Of a DNA stretch of 64,000 bases, positions 11,449 through 23,084 are shown in pieces. The DNA lies in assembly GCA_016987375.1 (NCBI GenBank), contig PJRA01000508.1:1842342-1906341 (forward strand), written 5' to 3'. This DNA is from Brachionus koreanus. Lineage: Eukaryota; Rotifera; Eurotatoria; Ploima; Brachionidae. A program made the position numbers and the translations under genes. The notes under the pieces are model-generated. The model did no database searches. It saw only the letters and a program-made list of their open reading frames with translations, and was not told where the DNA came from. Each line of letters opens with the position of its first letter. The first letter of the stretch is position 1.

Positions 11449-13147
11449 TTAATTTTTTTTTAATTTTTTGAATTTTAAATTAAGAAATTTTAGCACAAAC
11501 TCTTCATTTATCAGGCTAAGAATGTCCTCATCACTCATTTTAAAATCGGAATTTATCCATTTTAATTTCAAATCAAGAAGTAGAGCTGAAATTCTAATCT
11601 TTTTTGTCCTTGAATATACTTCAATTGTTACCATTTCTTGTTTATCAGAATCAAAAATTTTTAAATCACTGATTATCTTAAAGTTAATTTTAAACTCTGG
11701 AATTTTTAAATTTTCAATTGTATTGATTAATTCCGGTCTGTCTAAATATTTCATTAATTCGATAGCCTCAGTTTTTTTCAAAGGCCGATCAATAACTGAC
11801 TTGGGCAGTACAAACTTTTTCAAAAGAAACTCAATTGCTTTTTTATCATTTTCAAATTCATTGAAAATATTTTCATATTTTTTAATTGAAACTAGCAAGT
11901 ATTTTTCTTCATTTGACAATTTTATTCTTTGATCCAATACTTTTATCTTAACAAAAATTGAAATAAACGTAAATCTTAATCATTTGGTTTATACCTACAT
12001 CCTCTTCTGAATCCATTAGTGAAGCAAGAAGAGCAATGGGTTGAATTCTATTTTTAAAAAAATTTTCATAAATTTTTTCAAATTTTTTTAAATTTCCTTT
12101 TTCCGGTAATCCTTTTGAAATAAAATAAAAATATTCAATTATATAATACTCTTAAACTTTTTTACCCATATGTTGAGCTAGATTGAATTCATAAAAAATT
12201 TTTAAAAACGAATCGAAAAATTTTTGAGACAATATCAATCGAAGTTCATGACCGATTCTTTGTCCACTAATAACTCAAAATAAAAAAAATTGGTAAATTT
12301 TTTTTGTAATAAAAATGGAAATAAAGTTGTTTTACTTCTAAGGCCATCTGCATTAGTTCTAATAGCTTCAAGAGATTCTTTATGATGCTCTGTACAATCA
12401 TCTTTAACTCGACTATAGAATCTAAAATATCTTAGAATACGAAGATAATCTTCCTTCACTCTTTTGTCAGGAATTCCAACAAAGCGTACTTCTTTATTTT
12501 TTATATCTTCCATTCCATTCACATAGTCATGAATTGTTCCATCAAAATCTATATTTACACAGATAAAAATAAAATTTGCCTATGAATATATATCACCTAA
12601 AAACAGTGAGTTTACTGTAAGATCTCTTCTAATAGCATCTTTGTGCCAATCGTTTGTAAATTCAACTTCGGCGTGTCGACCGTATGTTTTTACATCAATT
12701 CTCAAAGTTGTAATTTCAAAGTTTTGCTTGAGATTTAATAAAAATCAATAAAAAAAATATATTTTTAGTCATTTTTACTTTTTCATTTATTCGAACTGGT
12801 ACAGTTCCATGCTTAAGACCTTTAAAATTTATTATCCTAATATTTTCCTCATTGAACATCTTGATCATTTGTTCAGGAAGTGCATCTGTCGCCAGATCTA
12901 TATCATGTGGCAAAATGTTCATAACCAAGTCTCTAACAGCACCACCAGCAATTCGCAGTTTATAATTATTTTTACTAAAAACATTGGACAAAATTGACAA
13001 TTCATTTGTAAGAATTTGTTTAAACAATTCGCTTTCAATTCGATAAATTTTTAATGTTGACTGTGCCCTAGTTTGAACAAAAATAGTCGAAAATGCTTTA
13101 TTTTTTAATGATAATCGAAAAGCTGATATATTTTTTGTGAAAAACAT
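11449..13147 (-). CDS. TRNT1: CCA tRNA nucleotidyltransferase 1
   Basis: Adds the 3' CCA to cytosolic and mitochondrial tRNAs using CTP and ATP. Exons in reading order: 13147-12779, 12726-12597, 12548-12336, 12273-12166, 12111-11999, 11946-11449; total 1431 nt (476 aa; human 434). Introns are 48-62 nt, GT-AG, in frame. The class II nucleotidyltransferase core is clear: AGGAVRD (residues 67-73), the metal-binding DID (82-84), KHGTVPVR, then [18 protein letters not shown], the [10 protein letters not shown] motif, DFDGTIHDY and [15 protein letters not shown]. The alpha-helical body and tail follow. The acceptor at 12274 rather than the nearer TAG was picked because it restores the family motif ISGQRI. 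The basic Ser/Lys-rich N-terminus ([17 protein letters not shown]) is a likely mitochondrial presequence. Confidence 0.94.
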
Positions 13148-15774
13148 CTTATTTTAAAAACTTGAAATTATTTTTTTTAAATTTAAAAATTCTATCATTT
13201 CAATATTTTTTAAATGTCTTTTCAAAATTAAAACATACTTAACATTTTATCAAAATATAAAAAAAATACTTATTTATGGACAAATTTTTAAATTATTGAA
13301 AAAAAATTTTAAAAACGATAAAAATAAAATATTAAAAATAGTTCATTCGTTTAATACAAAAGATCATTATTAAAATGTCATTTAAGATTTAATATAGACA
13401 ACAAAGTTCTTTTTTTAAATTGGTAGATTATCTAAGACTTGTCCAAAAATTAACTTAAAAAATTGTTTGAATAACCCAGACAATAAAGACAATGATAACT
13501 TTTTTAAAATTTCTTGCAATTTTATGCAATAAAATTAAAAATATTTAAAATTCTTGCAAGTGGAAGTCATGTATGTTGATAAAATTAAAAAAATGAATTT
13601 TGAATTTTCTCTTCTTAAAACCAACATGAAATTGTGCCATTATATATCGAAGAAAAAAAGCTTGTCAAAAATCATATTTTACCATTATCAGAGAGCTGAC
13701 AATCGTCTTTGATCAACTAATAATTTAATTAATGATTTCGTAAATTTTTCAGTAGATCAAAAATTTGAAACAAAATTAGGTTTAAGTTTTTTTTTTAAAT
13801 CAAATAATTTTGAATTATTAATCTAAATATTTATTTTAAATTTAAGAAAATTATTTTGTTAATGATCATTTTTTGGTTTAATTTGTTTTATAAGTGAAAA
13901 TTAGTAAAATTTTACTTTTTTTTCAGCTTTTGATTAAATTTTTTTTACTCCTCCAGGGTCAGATTCGTCAGAAATTTTTTTTTATGTCGGGAATAGTAAA
14001 TCAGACTGTCATAATATGATAAGGCAAGAAAATGTTCGAAGTGTTGTTGATTCGACATAGATATTTGTATCAAACTCTTTATTTTAATTATATTTATATT
14101 CAAATCTTTTTATTCTTAAACTTTTGTTTTAATCATTTATTTTTTTCAATCATTATATAAAAAATATATTCAAAATTTTGTCTTATTAAAAATTTTAATT
14201 CGAATCTTTTTAAGACTCAATTTTTAAATTTAAATAATATTTAAGTATATTTTTCAAATTTTTTTATATTGTTTTTAAACCTGATTTTCATTCCAAAATC
14301 TACTTGTTCAAATATCATTCGAATATGCAAATTCGATTTCATCACTAGAAAAAAGTCAGCAATACCACAGACTGAACTTTGTAAGTAAAGTAAAAATTAA
14401 GATACTTTTCATTTATTTTAATATGTTTAAGACAAAGTTTGTTTATAAAATTATTAAAGACGCATTTTAAAAAGAGAAATTCTTAATACAATAAAAAAAT
14501 TTAAGAAATAGTTTATACAGAAAAGTTGAAAATAAAAGCAATTTTTTTATTAATTATATTGAGGATTTAAAAATAAAAAGCTTTGATTATTTGAAGTTAC
14601 ATATTTCTGTGAATAAATTTTGAATCTATAATTAAAAAGAATGTCACAATTCATCATCATTGATCTTTTACAAAACAAAATTAGTTGACTAAGTAATTAG
14701 ATATGGTTGTGAATAGACGCTTTTTTTTAACGTGTCTAAAAAAATGAATTTCTAAAGATTTTACAAATAAAATTTTAAATTTTTACAAATTTTTGTTTAG
14801 TTTTGTAAATATTTTTTAATTAAATGCATTTCAATATGTGGTTTTTATAAAAAGGGATATCTAAGCATATTTTTAGACGATTAAAGGTTAAATTTAGATG
14901 ACAAATTAAACAAACATTGATTCATATGAGTCATTAAATGAATAATAAAAAAAAATTGTTATGTCATATTCAAAGAAATCTATTTTAAAAAAATAATTAC
15001 TTTTTAAAATAGCTTTTTAACGCAATAAAGGAAAAAACATAATTTTTTTTGATAATTGAAATATATTAGAACAAAAACTAATATTAAACAGACAAAATAT
15101 TTCTCTTTAGCTAAAAGAAAAATTATTTATTATAATTATTTGCTAAATCTTCGAAAAAATGAGACCATAAAAGCATAATTCATACGCCATATTTGTTTCT
15201 AGAAACTAAGGCCCAAAATCATAATTTTTCTATATATATTAACAAAGCATTTTCATTTTTAGAATCAAATTTCGTTCCGTTGTTAAATATAAAACCAACT
15301 TTAGCTATTGTTATTCAAAAATCATAATTCATTAAATCTCCTTGCCCAAAATAAAACCTGTTAAAAGTAAGTTATTCAATAATTTTTTTAATTAGTGTTT
15401 AAATTACCATGACACAATTTTACATTTAAAAAATAATTAAATAATTTCCATTTTTTTTAATTTTAAGCATTTTCTGTTTTAATCTAAAATGATCACCATC
15501 ATCATCAATAAATTAAATTCAAGTCTAAATAAATTTCAAAAAGTAACTTTGATTCAATTTTGTCTAATTAAAAAAAAAACAAAATTTTTTTTAAGTTTAA
15601 AATTAAATAATAAAATAGACATATGATAATAAGCGTGAGAGTTAAGCCTTTTTTCTCAGTAGCCGATCATTTCTCAACTTGAGTAAATTTTTTTCTACCA
15701 TCGACTAATTGATTTTTAAAAATTCTCAACGTTCTAATTACATTTATATCTAACTTAATTTGTTGTAATAAAGG
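13148..15774. other. Gene-free divergent spacer
   Basis: 2.6 kb of AT-rich sequence between the divergent starts of TRNT1 (-) and the acidic protein (+). It must contain both promoters. I could not identify a gene, RNA or repeat in it, nor a TATA box that stands out from the AT background. Confidence 0.5.
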
Positions 15775-16653
15775 ATGGCTCCCGGCTGCTTTACAACCCC
15801 AAATCAAGAATTGAACGAGTCAGAATCGGTTAAACCGACAGGCAGTGAGAATTTAGATAAAAATATATTTATTTTTACTGGTGATGAAAAAATTAATTTA
15901 GAAGATATACCGTTGCCGGCTGAACCGGCCCCTCCACTCTCTCAAATTGTCTTACTCAATGAACATTTAAATAAACACGAAAGTGAGACTAATGTTAATT
16001 TTAAGAAAAAATATTCACCAAAAATTATTTATGACACAGTCGATTCGTTTGAAGTACTCGAGCAAACAATCCTCAAGCAAAAGCGACTTGCACGTCTAAA
16101 AAACACGGACTTGAGACGCAAGATCTTGCTCAAGCGCACATTCGATTTGGTCTGTGAAATAATGGACTATGAGAATGGTTTCGAGGCCGAGGCCGACAGT
16201 GACGAGGACAAGCGGGTCTCGCCAGAGTCTAGCGACGAGTCAACCTCCTCGGATTCCAGCTCCGAGTCTGAGTCTGATGAGGAAAGTGAAAAAAATCACC
16301 TTAATCAAGAGCCTACTGTTAAAACAAATTTAACTTTAGTTAAGCTAGATTTAGCCCAAAATAAGGACAATGTTTATATGGACATGAGTGAAATAGACGA
16401 AGAGAACAAGACCCAGGCTCAAGTGCCGAAAAAGCGTCGCGCTTCCAACAGCGACTCGGATGAGGACTATTCCGATGATGAAAGCGATGACTATGCGCCC
16501 AAAGAACAACAACTTAACTCGCTCAATTCGAGCCTTAGCTCATTAGACACACAATTAAATTTATATTCAGAAAATAGGAAGAAAACGTACAGAAAAAAAA
16601 GACGCTTTACTCATAATAGATCAGAGAGTCTAAGTATTACATTAAAAAGTTAA
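15775..16653 (+). CDS. Intronless acidic Ser/Asp/Glu-rich protein, unknown function
   Basis: A single open frame of 292 residues starting MAPGCFTTPNQ. I do not recognise the family. The middle (about residues 82-123) looks helical and basic, with LRRKILLKRTFDLVCEIMDY. This faintly resembles the spacing of a SERTA motif (Leu-Arg-Arg followed by a hydrophobic helix), the cyclin/PP2A-binding element of SERTAD proteins, but the match is too weak to assign. It is followed by a long run of Ser, Asp and Glu (about 131-162), a KKRR basic cluster, a second acidic stretch (SDSDEDYSDDESDD) and a basic end (RKKTYRKKRR), which suggest a nuclear protein with disordered acidic segments. Synonymous positions include many G/C bases compared with the flanks, which supports real coding. 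It has no close neighbour on the same strand. Confidence 0.7.
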   Translation: MAPGCFTTPNQELNESESVKPTGSENLDKNIFIFTGDEKINLEDIPLPAEPAPPLSQIVLLNEHLNKHESETNVNFKKKYSPKIIYDTVDSFEVLEQTILKQKRLARLKNTDLRRKILLKRTFDLVCEIMDYENGFEAEADSDEDKRVSPESSDESTSSDSSSESESDEESEKNHLNQEPTVKTNLTLVKLDLAQNKDNVYMDMSEIDEENKTQAQVPKKRRASNSDSDEDYSDDESDDYAPKEQQLNSLNSSLSSLDTQLNLYSENRKKTYRKKRRFTHNRSESLSITLKS

Positions 16654-19090
16654 TCATTCTAGTACGATTTTTTTTTAGTCCGGGATTAAATTCAAGAAAT
16701 ATAACAATTAGTCTTGAGCATGTAAATACTTAAATCATTTATACATATATATAAATATAAATATTTATTTAATTTGTTTATAAATATTGGAAATAATTAT
16801 TGACGTGCTTTTGTTACAAGTTGAATTTGTGAACGCCAATCAAACAATTACTAGCGAGTATAGATTTGATTCAAACACTTGTTTTGCTGCTAACCGATCT
16901 GTCCTAGGGACGCTCTGGGACTATTTTGAAGATAAGTTAATGTCTGTTTTTTCCTTGCCAATTTTTAATATTCTATTTGTTTTAATATATACTGTAAACA
17001 TTTTTAAGTATAGATATTATTGTTTTTGAATAAACAAAAAAAAATTAAGTTATTTTATTTAAATAAAAAATTGACGGAAAAAAATTTTTTTTTTTTAATT
17101 TTTATTTGCTTCTAATTTTTATTTTTACAGTGGATTCCATGATAAAATTAATATGGAGTCCTTCACTTAAAAAAAATTAACTGGTAAACAATTTACCAGA
17201 TAGACGATTGTCTTTTTTAACTTTTGTTCACATTTAATAAATAAATAAATTTAAATAAAAAATTGACGAAAAATATTGTTTTTTTTTTTCTAATTTTTAT
17301 TATAATGCTTCAAATTGAATACTAATTCCTTGTAAACTAACCAAATGATGAAATGACCCGAAATTAACAGTGGGCTTTCAAGTTTTATTACTAGAAAACT
17401 GTTAAATTTGAACTAGAGAATCAAATTAAAATTATATTTAATCATAAAATCCAGGACCAGACATATTTAGATCTAAATTTTTTTAAAATTTAAACTCACA
17501 TGCTAAAAATTCATTATGTTCACTGTAAAAGTCTGAAAAAAATCTTAGAATATTTAGAGTCTGAATATCCAGTTTTTAATCTAAGGTATTCAAGCCAAAC
17601 TCTAAAAACACAGCGCTTAAACATGAAAAATCATATTTTTTAATGCACGATTTTTACAAGGACAAATATTCAGAAATTTAAAGAAAAGTCCATGAAATAT
17701 CTTGAAAGGATTTCGTTATGAAGTGAGAATGATAAAGACAAAAATAAAACATAAAAATTTAAAACAAAATGATGAAAATAAATCTTATTGAAAAAAAATG
17801 ATTACTTAACATTTAACTTTTTATTACATTTTTTTACTAAATATTTTGAAAATAATCCTCAAGAAAAAGTTGATTGTTAATTAGTTTCACTTGGATATAA
17901 ATCGATTTTTATTTAAGGAAATTTTAAATTTTAAATCAAATCTCTGATTTACAATGAGATAACAATACATTGACAATTGTACACAAGAATTTATAAATAG
18001 CATCTAATAAGGATGTTTTTAATGGATTAATGATAATTTAGTTTAAATGAAATTTAGAAAAAAATGATCTAAATTTGATTATTAATTTTTCTTTTTTAAA
18101 TTTTTCAGACATATTTCCTTAAGAAACATTTTTCAAAGCATAATTATAAATATTTATTTAATCATTTTCTAAAAGTTCATTTTTTAAAAATTTTATCATT
18201 TTTGTAAATTTTTGATTATTTCACATTTTGATAATCATATTAAAAGAAATAATTTGAATAGAATTTTTTTTTACCAATTTTTATAACTAATTTAAAAGTT
18301 AATCGTTTTTTACAGTTTTTTTAGCAAAAAAAATTATTTTTAAATGCATCATGAGAAAAATAAAATGCTTATAAATAAGTTGATATTATTATAAAAAAAT
18401 AAATTTTATTTTTTTGGATGGAGATAAACTATCAAAGTTTTGTCAATTTAATTGTTAACACCTTAAGAAAAAAATTATTTCAATGATTTTAAGTTAAATT
18501 AGTGCTTTTGCATTTTGTCCCAAAATTCACTATTTTGAATTTTGTTCAAGTAATTTTATATCACCATAAACATTTTTTTTATAATGAAGCAGATCTAATT
18601 TCTAACTTATTGTTTTATCGATTGATTCAATCCAGCTTCAAATTTTTTTTAAATTCAAAGTTAACAAAAAAGCTAGTGCCCATGCTTTAAGACTTATTAA
18701 CTCTTCATTTTTTAAATTCATTATTTGAAAAAAATATTCATTATTAAAATCATTTTGTTACTAAAAAAGTTCAGACGAAAATATTTAATTCAAATTAATT
18801 TTTGATTTGGTAAGAACATTCTACATGAAAAATGATTAAGAGTTTACCTAAAATTAATGCAAAAATTTAAAAATATTAAATTAGTAACAACATTATAATT
18901 TTTTTTATTAATAATCTTTCAGAGAAAGCTTAATTTTGATTACAAAAGTGTCTCAATTTCTCAATTAATGTTTTTTAACAGTATTTGATTAAAGAATTTA
19001 AATGCTTAGAAAAATTTGGAATATCTTTCCCGTACTCTTTTATTATAAAATAATCATGAATATATTTTCTTAAATTTTAATATAAATAAG
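16654..19090. other. Spacer with 3' UTR and a short direct repeat
   Basis: 16787-17029 has higher complexity and a chance open frame but no canonical start or splice signals, so I read it as 3' UTR of the upstream gene. ATTTAAATAAAAAATTGACG occurs near 17057 and again near 17249, each followed by a poly-T tract, a direct repeat of about 60 bp with differences. Between them GGATTCCAT and ATGGAGTCC (about 17132-17162) can pair as a small hairpin. The remainder is AT-rich with nothing callable. Confidence 0.4.
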
Positions 19091-20177
19091 ATGATGATAT
19101 CAAACAAAGAAACACCAGAAATTAAGGTTAATGTCAATACCAACAATCCTGATAAAGCTTGGGATATTCTTTCTGTCAAAGTAAAAAAAATACCTTGTGA
19201 TCATTTAGCTCTTGATCTTCCTATTTTTAAAGACAAAGTAAATATTTTAGTCTCGTTAATTGAAAACTGTGTTTTAAAAAAAATTAAGGTTAGATTTGTT
19301 TGTATTTCTGATACTCATAATTCAATCCATCGGATGAAATACGATATTCCATCGGGCGATGTGCTTATACATGCTGGAGATTTTACAATGAATGGATCTA
19401 TTAAAGATGTAGAGAAATTTTCAAATAGTTTAGAAAATTTGCAATCTAAATTTTCCCATATTGTTGTAATTGCTGGAAATCATGAGCTTTCATTTGATAA
19501 AAATTGCTTTAGGTTAGTTATTTATTTTTTAAGAAATTTAAACAGTTTATATTATATTTATTCAATTTAGAAATACCGTTGATCAGGATCCTAGAGAATT
19601 TTTAAAAAACATTATATACTTAGAAGATAGTATGGTAGAGATATATGGAATTAAGATATACGGAAGCCCTTGGTAAAAATTATTAATATTTACTAATTGA
19701 TAAATAAAATTTTTTTAAGGCAGCCAAAGTTTGGAAACTGGGCTTTTAATTTAAACAGAGGAGAAGAAATTTTGAAAAAATGGAACACAATACCTAATGA
19801 ATGTGATGTTTTGATCAGTAATTATTAATGATATTTTAAGTAATTTTAATTTAAAAATGTATTGTCTAGCTCATGGTCCACCAGTTGGTTTTGGTGATAT
19901 TGTGAATGGAGGATATCATGTAGGATGTTGTGAATTGTTGTCAACTATTCAAGAAAGAGTCAAACCTAAGTATCACATTTTTGGACACATTCATGAAGGT
20001 ATTTTATTGAATAAAAAATAAAATTAAAAAATATAATTTAAAAAAAAAGATCCAGGAATATGGACTGATGAACAAACTATTTTTATAAATGCAAGTACCT
20101 GCAATTTCAGATATTTGCCGCAAAATCCTCCCATTATTTTCGATATTCCAGTACCAGTTGGTTACGCCAAAAAATAA
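19091..20177 (+). CDS. MPPED1/2-like metallophosphoesterase, copy A
   Basis: A calcineurin-like metallophosphoesterase of the MPPED (239FB) family; MPPED proteins hydrolyse cyclic nucleotides weakly in vitro and their physiological substrate is unsettled. Exons: 19091-19512, 19571-19672, 19720-19817, 19870-19998, 20050-20177; 879 nt, 292 aa (MPPED2 is 294). Metal-binding motifs in order are SDTHN, HAGDF, AGNHE, THGPP and FGHIHE; then the family tail INASTCNFRYLPQNPPIIFD. Where mammalian MPPED2 has Gly in the GxIH motif, this protein has His, the form expected of an active phosphoesterase. There is no signal peptide. It points tail-to-tail at a paralogue on the other strand (21075-22806); only the last intron position (after HE) is shared. 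Confidence 0.92.
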
Positions 20178-20250
20178 ATTTTACAATAAAAAATTTAAAA
20201 TTTCATATTTTTTTTAATAAAATGGACGGAATTTTTATGCATCTTTGAAT

Positions 20251-20376
20251 TTAGCATCCCAAAATGAAGCATTGTTTTTGTCTTCCAAACAAATAAGCTA
20301 TGACAGAAACTATCAAGGCTACGGCAAAAAATGAAGCAATAAAAAAAATTGCAAACGGGTCGCTTCCATCCATCAT
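20251..20376 (-). CDS. 41-aa single-pass membrane smORF
   Basis: Begins with two in-frame ATGs and encodes a short polar start (MMDGSDPF), a hydrophobic segment of about 22 residues (IFFIASFFAVALIVSVIAYLF), then GRQKQCFILGC and a stop. The base composition is visibly richer in G and C than the flanking AT-rich DNA, which argues for selection on the protein. The topology would be one transmembrane helix with the short basic C-terminus cytosolic by the positive-inside rule. It lies between the convergent ends of the two MPPED-like genes, downstream of copy A on the opposite strand. I do not recognise it as a named small integral membrane protein or SERCA-type micropeptide. It could also be the last exon of a larger gene, but no upstream exon was seen. 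Confidence 0.55.
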   Translation of the reverse strand: MMDGSDPFAIFFIASFFAVALIVSVIAYLFGRQKQCFILGC

Positions 20377-21074
20377 TTTTCTTAATATTTTTTTATTCAA
20401 ATAAAATTTGATGATATACAAATTTAAAATTTGTTTTTTAATTGGTTTCTAAGCAAAAGGTCATTCTGATGAGTTTAAATTAATAAATTCTAAATTAAGC
20501 GAGACATTTGTGTTTACAATGAAACAAATCCATTTTTTATTTTGAACAAATTTTTTTGTCTTATTTCAAAAAGTTCTTATCATAAAAAAATTTTCAAATT
20601 TTTACTTAGGTCAAAATTAGAATTTTACACTCAAAACCCGGAGAAGTTTTTTGACCCTTTGTGTTCCTTTTTGTTTTTACTTTTTAATCCATGGTAATAA
20701 GCGTATTTTGTAACAAAAATTATTCAATTTTAATATTTATTGATTTTAAATTTCTGATAGAAAAAAATTTTCAAAAACTATTTTATTTATTTGACTTAAG
20801 ACAAAGAAAAGATGTAACATCAAGCGCCAAAAGCAATAAAATTTGTTTTTTTACCAGCTGATTGTCTTAACTTTTTAGCAAATAATTAGCAGATAACTAA
20901 ACTGGATCAAAAATTTTCGAATAATTAAAAACCATTTTAACATATGAATAATATTTTCTCCAAAAAATTCAATAAAGATTTACTAATAATTTTTTTTGAA
21001 AAATATTTATTAAACATTACAAAATTATTCATAGCAAAAACAAAATCCATCTTTTTAAATAATATATTAAATAA

Positions 21075-22806
21075 TTAAATTCTAAGATTTTTTAAAAGAT
21101 CTTCGACATTAATTTTATTTTGCTGGATTAAATCTTTTTTCTTCTTACTGTCAGGTAAATCAATATCGAACAATATAGGTTCAAAAACAGATTTATATTC
21201 ACGATTGCAGATAGAAGCATTAACAAAGAATGTCTCTTCATTAGTCCAAATGCCATGGTCTTAATAAAATTTTAAAATAAAATCCAACTAAGATTTATTT
21301 ACCTTCATGAATGTGACCGAAAACATGCAATTTAGGTTTCACTCTTGCTGTAACAGTATTTAAAAGCTCCACACAACCCACATGCCTAACTCCAACTTTG
21401 TCACCAAATCCTTAAATTAAAGTTTATTAGGTCTATTTAAAATTAAATTTTACAAAATTAAAAAATTTAATTTTATCATAAAAAAATTCCAATTTTAATT
21501 TAATTAAATAATTTAGATAGTCGACATATCAATTTAAAATTTTTAAATTAACTAATTATCAAATAGAACATTTAGAATATTCTATCAACAAGAAAAAATT
21601 GAAAATTTGGTAAAAATTTTCAAGCCAAGTCCAAGTCAAAGACTTAAAATTTATGATTTTTTTCTTTAAAAATCGACACAAAGTCAAAAGACTTTTTTCA
21701 AAAAAAAACTTTAAATCAAGTTAAAAGACTTTTTTTCATGGATTTTATTCAATTCCCTTGGGACTATAGTCAGGTAACTTAAGTTAAATGCATTTCTTAT
21801 TTGGATCTTCATCTTCTGGCTGTTTTATTAAAGTGTGTTGACCAGCAGATAATATTTTAATACAAGTCAATTTCGATAATTAAGATACAAAATTTGACTT
21901 TTGAAAATTAAAAAAAAATTTTTAAGTCCGGACTTGGACATTAATTTTGGACTTATAAACAACTCTGAAAAATTTATATAATATTAGCAATTTTTTTGTT
22001 AAATATTTTAAGAAAAATTGTTTATATAATAAACATGATTGAAAAGCTTGATTAGACACTATTTTTTAATAAAAAAATTTTCTCTATTTAAAGACTAATA
22101 AAATTAGTTATTCTTTTGTGTAATTTATGGATATTTTTGTTAAAAAATTGAAAATAATAGATTTAAATTACCTAATGGAGGTCCATGAGTAATCAGAATG
22201 TCAGTATCGTTTGGAATTTTATTCCATTTTTCTAATAGATCTTGGCCTCTTTCTAGTTGGAAAGAATTGTGACAGTGAACTGGTTGCCATGGTGATCCAT
22301 ATATGTTCAATCCAAAAAGTTGAATAGCTGAATCTTGCAAATATATGCAGCTTTTGGAAATTTTATCCACATATTTTTTCACGTTATCACTTTTTGTAAA
22401 TTTATCATCAAAAAAATGGTCATGATTGCCAGCAATTACAATTTTATACTGAACGTTTTTTAAATTGGCTAAAAAATCTGAAAATTCATTTAATTCTGAT
22501 ATAGTTCCATATCGTAAGAAATCTCCTGCATGTATAAGAATATCAGCTGGAGGGATTTGAATCTTGTGATGTAAGGAATGAGTATCAGAAATACACACAA
22601 TACGAATCTATTTAAATTGGCAAAATTTTAGCTATCCGTGATTATATATAAAATACCTTTTTTGGATCGAGTGGAGAGTTTAGAGATAATTTCGGAACGG
22701 AGTTTTTATTGAGCTTAATTGATTTCAAGGCTCTATTGGGATCATTTGAATTCTCGTTTACAGTTATTTTGACTTCTTCATCAATTTTATTCTCTTTATT
22801 CATCAT
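21075..22806 (-). CDS. MPPED1/2-like metallophosphoesterase, copy B
   Basis: Paralogue of copy A in opposite orientation. Exons in reading order: 22806-22657, 22607-22172, 21410-21303, 21259-21075; 879 nt, 292 aa, the same length as copy A. Motifs are SDTHS, HAGDF, AGNHD, THGPPLG and FGHIHE, with INxS-type tail region VNASICN. Its C-terminus departs from the family consensus and is Lys-rich (DSKKKKDL). The second intron is 761 nt; the others are 43-49 nt. Copy B has introns after DPKK and within PPLG that copy A lacks, and lacks copy A introns at CFR, SPW and LIT, so the two have diverged strongly in gene structure. The N-terminal regions (MMNKEN versus MMISNKE, then NSNDP/NTNNP) still show common descent. 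Confidence 0.9.
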
Positions 22807-23052
22807 TTGATTAATCACAAAAATTTTAAATAAATTAAAGATTTATAGGTAAGCTAGAATTATTATTTTTTTCAAAGCTGATAAAATGTTTTGTTAATTT
22901 AATAAAATCTTGTGAAATTATGACTCAAACGAAAATAAAAAATAGATTTCTTAATGGAATTTACTCTGCTTTTCGATTTATTTTTTATCAAAAATTTAAA
23001 GAAGACATAAAGAAAAAGTTTCGAATAAACAATAATTGTAAAATCTTTCAAG

Positions 23053-23084
23053 TAAGGTGCCCCAAATCATAAATCCTAGTTTTT
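23053..23084 (+). repeat. Left terminal inverted repeat
   Basis: Outer end of the DNA transposon; pairs with 24257-24288 in inverted orientation, with five mismatches in about 32 bases. Confidence 0.75.

Noticed and set aside
16787..17029. 80-codon frame after the acidic protein
   Set aside because: Starts with a non-ATG codon, Phe/Ile/Tyr-rich end, no family resemblance; read as 3' UTR.
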